Assembly: GCA_017656505.1 (NCBI GenBank)
Contig: JACDNU010000027.1
Span: 1-35,197 of the forward strand
From: Archaeoglobus sp.
GTDB taxonomy: Archaea > Halobacteriota > Archaeoglobi > Archaeoglobales > Archaeoglobaceae
Direction of reading: 5' to 3'
DNA: 35,197 nt
The notes below the pieces were generated by a model. The model was not told where the DNA came from and made no database searches. It saw only the letters and a program-made list of their open reading frames with translations. Positions 28,812 to 35,197 of this stretch are shown here, in pieces (the stretch's first letter is position 1; each line of letters opens with the position of its first letter). The translations under genes were made by a program, and so were the position numbers.

Positions 28812-29654
28812 ATGCAAGCCGTGCACGCTTTGAAGGTTTCGGGAATCAAAAAGAGTTACGGAGACTTTCCCGCCCTTAAAGGCATGGATATGGAGTTAAA
28901 GAGAGGTGAAATTGTCGGCCTGATAGGGGAGAATGGGGCTGGAAAGTCGACTTTCCTTAAAATCCTTGCCGGACTGCTCGATCCAGATTCAGGTAGCGTC
29001 GAATACTTTGGAATGGATTTTTTCAAGAATAAAGACCAGATAAAGAAGAGAATCGGTTATCTGCCCGAAACCGACTCTCTCTATGGCAACATGAACGCCA
29101 TGGATTATCTTAGATTTTTCGCATCGCTTTATTCTGTTAATGAGTGGGAGAATAAGGCGTCATCCCTTTTGGAAATGCTGAATCTTCCAAAAGACAGGCT
29201 CATCGAGGGATTCTCAAAAGGAATGAAGCGGAAGCTGTCTATAGCCAGGAGCTTAATTCACGATCCAGATGTTCTGATCTACGATGAACCTACAGGCGGT
29301 TTGGACCCTTCCACTTCCCTCTTCATATCGAATTTTCTAAAGCAGCTGAAAGAGAAGGGCAAAAGTATCCTCTTCTCGGCCCACAACATGTATTACGTTG
29401 AATCAACATGCGACAGAATAATCATTCTTAAAAAAGGAGAGGTTCTATACAGCGGTGAAATCGAAGATCTAATGAAAATCTCAACGAAATATCTGATAAA
29501 CTACATGGAAAATGGAGTTAGAAAATCCATCAGGATTGAGGGTGAAGAGCTCAACCCCTTCATTCAAGAGCTGGCGGAGAAAAACGCAAAGGTTTTGGAT
29601 ATCATCAAGGAAGTTCCGAGGCTTGAGGAGGTTTACTTCAAAATAATCGGTTAA
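28812..29654 (+). CDS. ABC transporter ATP-binding protein
   Basis: Nucleotide-binding subunit of the exporter, 280 residues. Walker A is GENGAGKST, the signature motif is FSKGMKRKLSIARSL (an SKGM variant of LSGGQ common in ABC-2 exporters), and Walker B with catalytic Glu is VLIYDEPTGGLDP. The H-loop is in LFSAHNMYYVE. The C-terminal part (ISTKYLINYMENGVRKSIRIEG and so on) is the usual regulatory extension of drug/Na-type exporters. It is transcribed divergently from the two permease genes. The exported substrate is not evident. Confidence 0.92.
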   Translation: MQAVHALKVSGIKKSYGDFPALKGMDMELKRGEIVGLIGENGAGKSTFLKILAGLLDPDSGSVEYFGMDFFKNKDQIKKRIGYLPETDSLYGNMNAMDYLRFFASLYSVNEWENKASSLLEMLNLPKDRLIEGFSKGMKRKLSIARSLIHDPDVLIYDEPTGGLDPSTSLFISNFLKQLKEKGKSILFSAHNMYYVESTCDRIIILKKGEVLYSGEIEDLMKISTKYLINYMENGVRKSIRIEGEELNPFIQELAEKNAKVLDIIKEVPRLEEVYFKIIG

Positions 29655-29715
29655 AATTTAAGCCGGTCTCTTTCTTCAATCTCCTTATCTCTTTTTCCTC
29701 AATCCCCCAATCTTT
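29655..29715 (+). terminator. Pyrimidine-rich tract between convergent genes
   Basis: Runs such as TCTCTTTCTTC, TCTCTTTTTCC and CCCCCAATCTTTTC follow the ABC ATPase stop. U-rich tracts of this kind end archaeal transcripts; no hairpin is needed or seen. On the minus strand the same region would be purine-rich. Confidence 0.35.
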
Positions 29716-31980
29716 TCAATCACTATCCTCTTCATACGGTGTTGTGAGCACTTCCTTTATCTTTCTAGCCGTTTTCTTCCCAACCTTTGGAACCTTAACG
29801 AGATCCTCCTCACTTGCGTTAACGATGTTCTCAATCGTTTTGAAATGTTTTAGGAGATTTCTTGCAATGACAGGCCCGATGTTGGATATGGCAGAAACTA
29901 TATACTCTTGCTGCTCCTTTAAACTCCTCTTAGTTTTTCCAGAGTGCAGTGTAATTTCTCTCGATTTAATTTCCTGCTCCCTTTTGGCTATAGCGAGTAG
30001 AATTTCTGCCGTTTCCTGCTGCGATTTCGTTTGAATAACGGGAATGCCCAGATCGACTACTATCGCAGCCAAAGCACCTCTTATCGCGTTAGGGTGAATT
30101 CTGCCGTAGAGTTCGCCTTCTATGATCAGAAGCGGCCGGAGATAGCTCTTTCTCAAGCTTAGAAGCTGTGAAAAAAGATCTCTTTCTCCTTTGATAAGGC
30201 TGTTGATGAAATCTTCAGCAGTCTTCCTTTCTACAGCCACCCTATCGCTCAGAACGTAATCTGCAACCTCCAAATTCTTTATCTTCAGCTCTGCTTTGGA
30301 GTAGAGTTCCTTGACAACTCCGCTCTTCATCTCTCTAGAATCAACGTAAATCAAGAGGTTCTTCGTCTCTTTTGCCTCAGGTTTCTCAGACTTTTCGAAG
30401 TCGAAAAGGGTAACTTGCTCCCTTTTCCTAAGATTCTCTCTTATGCGATATATCTGGTCGTACATGAGCTTTTCCTTTCTCAGACTGCTCCAGTAGTATG
30501 CCTCATCTCTCGTTCCCTTCGTCATTAGAACGATTATCTTTCCCTTCCTCGTCCTCCCCGTCCTTCCCTTTCTCTGGATTGCTCTTATCTCTGATGGAAC
30601 AGCCTCGTAAAAAACCACAAGATCCGTGGCTGGGATGTCAAGCCCTTCCTCGCCGATTGATGTAGCGATCAAAACGTTGATTTGGCCCTCCCGAAACTTC
30701 GATACCACCTCTACCTGCTCCCTCTGCCTCATCCCTTTATCGTCAACCCTATTCGACTGCCCTATGAACTTCGAAGCTCTAACGCCGTCAATTTTGCCCA
30801 GCTCATTCACCAGCGTTTCAGCGGTGTCGCGATAGCTGCAGAAGACGATAATTCTTGTATCCTTCTTGATCTCCTTAGAAATTATTTCTTTCAGCTTTTC
30901 TAACTTGGGATGGTCAACTTTGCAGCTCAAAGCCTTCAGCATCGCTTCTCTGAAAACCGCATCACTCAAAAGATTTTTTGCTGCTTTACTCCCACCTCTT
31001 GCTTTTCCCTCCTTGATGAGTCTTCTCAGGTAGTTTTTTACCGCCTCGATCCCCTGCGTTTCGATCAGCTCTATACCATGGGAAATCTTCAGGATCTCGG
31101 CCATAACCGATATCGCTTCGAAAATGGAAGGATCCTTGCTTTCCATTGCCTCAGCATGCATAGCCTCTTGCAAGGCAAGAAGTTCCCGCTTCGAAAGCTC
31201 GGGACTTGCAGCAAAGCCCAAGCTTTCGAGTTTCTTGAATCGAAGCTTGATCGCTTTCTCGAATTTCTCCCTTACTTCCTTTAGTTCGGCAGGCATATCT
31301 ACTTTTATCCAGTCTATCTTCCTTTCGTGGATGTACGGCCTGACATCGCTGTCGTACTCAGTTCTAATTTCTATCTCCTCTATTCCGAGATTCTCCACAA
31401 CTTCGCTAATCCTCTCGATATCACTCCCGGGAGAAGCGGTTATTCCCAAAATAAGGGGATTTTCTACCTCCTCTAAATACCTCTTTGCGATGAAAACGTA
31501 GGAGTAATTCCCAACGGCTCTATGGGCTTCGTCGAAAGTTAAATGGATTACGTCTTTCAAGGAAAATCTTCTCGCCACGATGTCATTCTCTATCACTTGT
31601 GGAGTAGCAACGATAACCCTGGCTTTTTTGTAAAGTGCCTCCCTTTGTTCCGGCGGATTCTCACCGGAAAGAGCTATAATTTCCTCTTTATCGATTCTCA
31701 GGTTTTTTCTCAGAAAATCTGCATGCTGTTCAACCAGTGGTTTTGTGGGAGCGAGAAACAAAGCTTTTCCATCCAAGTTAAGCAGTCTTGATGCGATAAC
31801 GTATAAGGCGATTACAGTCTTCCCCAAACCGGTTGGAAGGACTACGAGGGTGTTCCTAATTAAGGCTGTTGCAGCGATTGAAACCTGATAGGCTCTTCGC
31901 TCTATCGCCTTTTCCTTGATAAAGGGGTGACTGATGTATTCGATGTCAGTGAGGGCGAAGCTTGAATCCAAACTCTCCAC
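29716..31980 (-). CDS. hef: Hef-type (FANCM/XPF family) helicase-nuclease
   Basis: Product of about 754 residues. The N-terminal SF2 helicase has the Walker A PTGLGKTVIALYV, DEAH box (FDEAHRAVG), and motif VI (AIQRKGRTGRTRKG). The ERCC4/XPF nuclease follows: DSREMKSG, then VAVERKTAEDFINSL, the catalytic ERKxxxD. A C-terminal helix-hairpin-helix pair reads NIGPVIARNLLKHF and VPKVGKKTARKIKEVL. Hef processes stalled forks and flap structures. The start is GTG at 31980 because a minus-strand TATA box lies 24 bases upstream; a longer in-frame reading to an ATG at 32076 adds 32 residues (MPSLSPFCVIIPNRL...) not seen in the family. Confidence 0.92.
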   Translation of the reverse strand: MESLDSSFALTDIEYISHPFIKEKAIERRAYQVSIAATALIRNTLVVLPTGLGKTVIALYVIASRLLNLDGKALFLAPTKPLVEQHADFLRKNLRIDKEEIIALSGENPPEQREALYKKARVIVATPQVIENDIVARRFSLKDVIHLTFDEAHRAVGNYSYVFIAKRYLEEVENPLILGITASPGSDIERISEVVENLGIEEIEIRTEYDSDVRPYIHERKIDWIKVDMPAELKEVREKFEKAIKLRFKKLESLGFAASPELSKRELLALQEAMHAEAMESKDPSIFEAISVMAEILKISHGIELIETQGIEAVKNYLRRLIKEGKARGGSKAAKNLLSDAVFREAMLKALSCKVDHPKLEKLKEIISKEIKKDTRIIVFCSYRDTAETLVNELGKIDGVRASKFIGQSNRVDDKGMRQREQVEVVSKFREGQINVLIATSIGEEGLDIPATDLVVFYEAVPSEIRAIQRKGRTGRTRKGKIIVLMTKGTRDEAYYWSSLRKEKLMYDQIYRIRENLRKREQVTLFDFEKSEKPEAKETKNLLIYVDSREMKSGVVKELYSKAELKIKNLEVADYVLSDRVAVERKTAEDFINSLIKGERDLFSQLLSLRKSYLRPLLIIEGELYGRIHPNAIRGALAAIVVDLGIPVIQTKSQQETAEILLAIAKREQEIKSREITLHSGKTKRSLKEQQEYIVSAISNIGPVIARNLLKHFKTIENIVNASEEDLVKVPKVGKKTARKIKEVLTTPYEEDSD

Positions 31981-31999
31981 GGATGAAGGAAGGCTGGAG

Positions 32000-32009
32000 A
32001 ATATAAAAG
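32000..32009 (-). promoter_or_regulatory. TATA box for hef
   Basis: On the minus strand the region reads CTTTTATATTC, centred about 24-26 bases from GTG 31980, without a ribosome binding site between. This indicates a leaderless GTG start. Confidence 0.55.
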
Positions 32010-32120
32010 GTTTAAGGGGTCTCTGAAAATGAAGACGATTAGGTATGATGACACAAAAAGGAGATAATGATGGCATTTCAGAACGGACTCACTTTCCTTT
32101 AGCCATGTAGACAAAGATGT

Positions 32121-32130
32121 TTTTTATTTT
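32121..32130 (+). promoter_or_regulatory. TATA box for the radical SAM gene
   Basis: TTTTTATTTT centred about 24 bases before the GTG at 32149, again without a ribosome binding site. Confidence 0.45.
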
Positions 32131-32148
32131 AGGGGTAACAAGGTACTT

Positions 32149-33165
32149 GTGCGCTGCAGTTTAGTAGATCAGGGATTTGAAAAGGGTGCATGTGATGTTA
32201 AGGTAAACGACAAAGTTAAACGCGCGTGTGAGGCTACTTTGAAGCGTAAAAGCTACTGGTATCGACTCATCAAATCAATCCATCTATCTCGCCCCGAAGA
32301 CTACCTCAGCATCTACCAGAGCGGTTGCAATCACAGTTGTTTGAAATGTCACTCCTGGTATTTTACGCAGGTTGCAACCGGATACTGGCTTTCAACCGCT
32401 CAAATCGCTGAAATTGCTAAAGAATACGAGAAAAGTGTTACAGTGAAAGAGCCGAGAAAAAGGGCTACGATGTGGCATGCGACCAGCTTATGCAGACATT
32501 GCGGCAGTTGTGTCTTAGTTGGAAAGAGAGGATCGCTATGCCCGGGTAAACTATCAGCTGAGCAGATAATATGGAGTCCCCAAGGATACGGGCCTGCGAG
32601 GAACATAGTCGCGTTCACTGGAGGGGATATCGTTTGCAGGGCTGAGTTTTACGCTGAGGCGGCCGAAAAAATAAAAGAAAAAACGAGGTTGTGGGTTCTG
32701 ATAGAAACCAACGGATACGGCTTAACCCCAAAAAATCTGGATCTGCTTTCGGCAGTTGACAGTTTCTGGCTGGACATCAAAGCCTATAACGAAGAGGTTT
32801 ACAGAAAGCTGTGCGGAACGACCAATCGCTGGATTCTAAAAGCTCCGGAATGGATAATCGAGAGGGGATTCGTTTTAGAGGTTTGCGTGCTTTACATCCC
32901 GGATTGGGTTGAAATCGATCAGATAAAAGCCATTGCAAAGTTGATTGCCGATATCGACGAGCAAATTCCGCTCACAATTCTCGCATACTTCCCAGAGTAT
33001 AAGATGAGGGTAAGGAGTCCGAACTTAATGGAAATGATTCAGGCTTGTCTGGCTGTGAAGGATGCAGGGATCAAAAACGTCAAGCTTGGAAACTTAGGCG
33101 TGTTTGCAAAGAGCGATGAAGATGTAAATCTTTTATTTGGTATTCTAGGGGATGAGATTCTGTAA
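32149..33165 (+). CDS. Radical SAM protein with an additional four-cysteine cluster site
   Basis: Product of 338 residues. The radical SAM CxxxCxxC is C60, C64, C67 (SGCNHSCLKCHSW). A second set, C115, C118, C121 and C131, lies about 50 residues later, where glycyl-radical activating enzymes carry inserted ferredoxin clusters. FTGGD (the GGE-like SAM-binding strand), LIETNGYG and FWLDIKAYNEEVYRKLCG follow the activase pattern. The N-terminus has three more cysteines (C3, C15, C27). It starts at a GTG placed by the TATA box. There is no glycyl-radical enzyme in the window, so the substrate is unknown. Confidence 0.82.
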   Translation: MRCSLVDQGFEKGACDVKVNDKVKRACEATLKRKSYWYRLIKSIHLSRPEDYLSIYQSGCNHSCLKCHSWYFTQVATGYWLSTAQIAEIAKEYEKSVTVKEPRKRATMWHATSLCRHCGSCVLVGKRGSLCPGKLSAEQIIWSPQGYGPARNIVAFTGGDIVCRAEFYAEAAEKIKEKTRLWVLIETNGYGLTPKNLDLLSAVDSFWLDIKAYNEEVYRKLCGTTNRWILKAPEWIIERGFVLEVCVLYIPDWVEIDQIKAIAKLIADIDEQIPLTILAYFPEYKMRVRSPNLMEMIQACLAVKDAGIKNVKLGNLGVFAKSDEDVNLLFGILGDEIL

Positions 33166-33188
33166 TTTAGAATTTATAATACTCTAAT

Positions 33189-33749
33189 TTAGGATACCGT
33201 CTTCATTTTCTGCATTTTCCTCACTGTATGGGCCATTCTGTGGACTGTAGTCAGAATTCCTAGGAAGGCTATCACCGCGAGCGTTGCGAAATACTGATGG
33301 AAGAGAAGTCCAACCATAATTATCGCCAACCTTGTGTCCCTGGTACCAATTCCAACTTTGCACTCAACATCGTAGGCTTCGGCCATAACTCTAGAGATGC
33401 TCACCCCAAACGAGCCAACCAAAGCGACCGTTCCGACAAGCCAAAGCTGTAACGGATTCAAAGCAACGATCCCGATGATAATTGCGGCATCCACAAACCT
33501 GTCAAAGATCCTGTCGAGGTATCCCCCCAAAGCGGTGACTCTGCCAGTTAATCTGGCCAAATCACCGTCTGTACAGTCTAAGATTTGCGATACAAAGATA
33601 ACTATTACTCCTTCTAAAATTTTTCCGTAGAATATAATTACTCCGGCCAAGATTCCAACTATCGTAGCTATGATGGTGATGAGATTGGGGCTGACATTAT
33701 ATTTTGAGAGGAAATTAGCAAGAGGCCGGGAAAACCTCCGATAGACCAT
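33189..33749 (-). CDS. CDP-alcohol phosphatidyltransferase family membrane enzyme
   Basis: Product of 186 residues from the ATG at 33749. The CDP-alcohol motif D-G-x2-A-R-x8-G-x3-D-x3-D is exact: D61, G62, A65, R66, G75, D79, D83. About six membrane segments follow or flank it. Enzymes of this family join a CDP-alcohol to a second alcohol: archaetidyl-inositol phosphate synthase, archaetidylserine synthase or di-inositol-phosphate-phosphate synthase. A strong GGAGGTGA (33781-33788, minus) lies 31 bases before this ATG, so translation may start earlier, possibly at a rare ATT (33776). It is divergent from a cytidylyltransferase-like gene that could make its CDP-alcohol. Confidence 0.85.
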   Translation of the reverse strand: MVYRRFSRPLANFLSKYNVSPNLITIIATIVGILAGVIIFYGKILEGVIVIFVSQILDCTDGDLARLTGRVTALGGYLDRIFDRFVDAAIIIGIVALNPLQLWLVGTVALVGSFGVSISRVMAEAYDVECKVGIGTRDTRLAIIMVGLLFHQYFATLAVIAFLGILTTVHRMAHTVRKMQKMKTVS

Positions 33750-33800
33750 TTCTGTCAGAAAATAATCCCATTTAATAAAATCACCTCCCTAATGGGTAAA

Positions 33801-33809
33801 TTTTAAATA
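33801..33809 (+). promoter_or_regulatory. TATA box for the cytidylyltransferase-like gene
   Basis: TTTTAAATA centred 26 bases before the ATG at 33831, leaderless. A second A/T palindrome, CATTTAAATG (33816-33825), may serve the minus-strand gene, which would leave its GGAGGTGA just inside the transcript. Confidence 0.5.
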
Positions 33810-33830
33810 ATCAGACATTTAAATGTTTTT

Positions 33831-34577
33831 ATGGAAGCTGTTATCCTGGCGGCAGGTTATGGTTCTAGGCTTGGCCATGTCACGGATGAAATTCCCAAGT
33901 CCCTCATCACCATTGGCGGTAAAACCCTGCTGGACAGGACTTTAAAAATACTCAGAAGAAATAACATAAGGGATGTTGTGATAGTAACTGGATATAGGCG
34001 GGATAAGATACTCGAGCATTTGAAAGAAAAGTATTATCTCAATATAAGGTTTGTTCACAACCAAGATTACGATACCACAAACAATATTTACAGCCTCTAT
34101 CTTGCAAAAAAAGCTCTTTCTGGAGGAGATTTTTATATAATAAATTCGGATGTGCTGTTTCATGAAAGAATCTTCCAGCATTTGCATGCGAGCAGGAGGA
34201 AGGGACTAATTCTTTCGGTTGATACGACCAAGGAGCTAACTGACGAGTCGATGAAGGTTGTGGCCATTGGAGAAAGACTGGTATGGATAAGCAAGAAGAT
34301 TCCGATCGAAGAGGCTAGTGGCGAGTATATAGGGCTTGCAAAAGTTACAGAGGAGGAACACTCAAAGCTCTTTAGATCTTTGAAATATGTTATGAAACAC
34401 AAAGGTGTTAATGTTTTTTACGAAGAGGCTTTTCAGCATATGATGGATACCGGAAGCGATGTTAGCTATGAGCCAACCCGCGGACTTCCATGGATTGAGA
34501 TAGACACCCTCGATGACTTAAGGCTAGCAAGAGAGAAGATATATCCCAGAATAGTGCGTGCGAGGTACCACTCTTAA
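33831..34577 (+). CDS. LicC/IPCT-like nucleotidyltransferase
   Basis: Product of 248 residues. AVILAAGYGSRLGHVTDEIPKSL is the nucleotidyltransferase signature (split: LAAGYGSRL, IPKSL), with IVTGYRRDKI, HNQDYDTTNNIYSLYLAKK and the metal-binding INSDVLFHE. The TTNNIYSLYLA segment is typical of phosphocholine- and inositol-1-phosphate-cytidylyltransferases. In A. fulgidus an IPCT domain of this type is fused to a CDP-alcohol transferase to make di-myo-inositol phosphate; here the two are separate divergent genes. It may make CDP-inositol, CDP-glycerol or another CDP-alcohol for lipid head groups or a compatible solute. Confidence 0.82.
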   Translation: MEAVILAAGYGSRLGHVTDEIPKSLITIGGKTLLDRTLKILRRNNIRDVVIVTGYRRDKILEHLKEKYYLNIRFVHNQDYDTTNNIYSLYLAKKALSGGDFYIINSDVLFHERIFQHLHASRRKGLILSVDTTKELTDESMKVVAIGERLVWISKKIPIEEASGEYIGLAKVTEEEHSKLFRSLKYVMKHKGVNVFYEEAFQHMMDTGSDVSYEPTRGLPWIEIDTLDDLRLAREKIYPRIVRARYHS

Positions 34578-34594
34578 GAAATTTAAAAAAGAGA

Positions 34595-34789
34595 TTAGGC
34601 CTTCGGTGAAAACAGGAACAGGAGTAAAATCAGGATTAGAAATCCGGCCATCATGAAAATTGTGAAGTTCCTTTGCTTTCTCTTTTCTTTTTCCAAAGTT
34701 TGCTGGCATTCTTCACTGCATGTAACCTGATCGGGCTCAATTGCTTTTCCGCAAATAACGCAATGGCGGTGGGGAATTATGCCGGGCAT
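34595..34789 (-). CDS. Small zinc-ribbon membrane protein (DUF2116 type)
   Basis: Product of 64 residues. C10, C13, C24 and C28 (HCVICGK...TCSEECQ) form a CxxC...CxxxC zinc ribbon. A basic stretch (EKEKRKQRN) and one C-terminal membrane segment (FTIFMMAGFLILILLLFLF, about 42-60) follow. Archaeal DUF2116 proteins share this layout; their role is unknown. GAGGTGATCTA precedes the ATG at 34789. It is convergent with the cytidylyltransferase-like gene. Confidence 0.82.
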   Translation of the reverse strand: MPGIIPHRHCVICGKAIEPDQVTCSEECQQTLEKEKRKQRNFTIFMMAGFLILILLLFLFSPKA

Positions 34790-35197
34790 TAGATCACCTC
34801 ACTAAACTTTGGCAGGAAATTAATAAACTTTTCTTAAATTTTTCTTGATTTTTTAGATTTTACTTCCGGCATCTATTTCCGAAATTATTTACTGGTCAGC
34901 TAACAGCTACGTGAAGTTTTAGAAGAAACCAGAAACAGCAGAAATAGAAGTCTCAACAGAGAGTAAATCAGATCTTCAAGTTTGATGTAGAGAAAGGGTT
35001 TAGTATCTTTGGAAAAGTGAATCATCCACAACCGAATGTGGAGATACGAGATAGCTGGATAGCTAGCTGGGTAGTTGTATGGAAACTTTTGGAGCTAAGA
35101 TGAGGTGTTGTGATATGATAATGAAGGTAGTGTCAAAATAACAAAAAATAAATAAAGAAGATACAAATTATGCAACCATCACTAACCCAACTAATAG
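34790..35197. other. 408-base region without a recognisable gene at the right edge
   Basis: The left 60 bases hold the A/T-rich promoter region of the zinc-ribbon gene. The remainder is A-rich with short repeats (GATAGCTG, TAGCTGG around 35048-35075; CAGAAA units around 34928-34948). No reading frame of usable length, tRNA or CRISPR unit is visible. It may be the spacer before a gene outside the window. Confidence 0.5.

Noticed and set aside
35045-35080. Short GATAGCTGG-like direct repeats near the right edge, considered as a CRISPR or integration site
   Set aside because: Units are under 12 bases, without regular spacers, and no cas, integrase or tRNA gene is near.

Overview
The window reads as a stretch of a euryarchaeal chromosome, most like Archaeoglobales or a close relative. 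The evidence is ribosomal protein L21e, RNA polymerase subunit Rpo4/RpoF, a DUF655-KsgA-HemK block, a Hef-type helicase-nuclease, a branched-polyamine synthase (BpsA family), an FrhB-family (F420-linked) iron-sulfur oxidoreductase, and archaeal TATA boxes lying about 26 bases upstream of start codons (leaderless transcripts). Genes are densely packed and often overlap at ATGA, TTGA or GTGA junctions. No rRNA, tRNA, CRISPR array or insertion sequence was seen. The genus cannot be fixed from the sequence alone.

Layout. 1-1863: end of a LeuB-like dehydrogenase, then the large and small subunits of an isopropylmalate/homoaconitate-type hydro-lyase. 1909-3461: a degenerate RNase H-like/SWIM protein, then an AbrB-PhoU regulator. 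3546-6214: the information-processing block L21e, RpoF, DUF655, KsgA and HemK-like methyltransferase. 6219-8162: a DUF166 protein and a coiled-coil protein. 8181-11683: an EF-Tu domain-2-like protein divergent from a DapA-family lyase, then a GlpA-like FAD/BFD protein with a second small FAD protein. 11741-12739: a sugar-phosphate nucleotidyltransferase. 12939-14652: an Lrp/AsnC regulator with a class I aminotransferase. 14658-18392 (minus strand): GNAT, FTR-like reductase, glutaredoxin-like protein, second GNAT, TIM-barrel isomerase family protein and ArgB. 18529-19047: an unexpected peptide deformylase homologue. 19090-20651 (minus): a four-cluster ferredoxin and an FrhB-family subunit. 21061-22454: AdoMet decarboxylase and BpsA. 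22525-25969: two NifX-fold proteins, two MinD-type ATPases with inserted ferredoxin domains and an Mrp ATPase, resembling the ORP (orange protein) system. 25973-29654: an ABC-2 exporter with one permease fused to a PrsW-like membrane protease. 29716-33165: Hef divergent from a radical SAM protein. 33189-34577: a CDP-alcohol phosphotransferase divergent from a LicC/IPCT-like cytidylyltransferase. 34595-34789: a small zinc-ribbon membrane protein.

The most interesting items are these: the ORP-like cluster, whose first gene ends in a Met/Gly/Arg tail; the ABC-2/PrsW fusion, with a shared divergent TATA box and a 17-codon leader ORF; the RNase H-like fold that has lost catalytic residues and gained a SWIM finger; the archaeal deformylase homologue with altered motifs; a short ORF that ends on the GTG start of AdoMet decarboxylase; and a window-wide habit of short imperfect in-frame tandem repeats inserted into otherwise normal enzymes.
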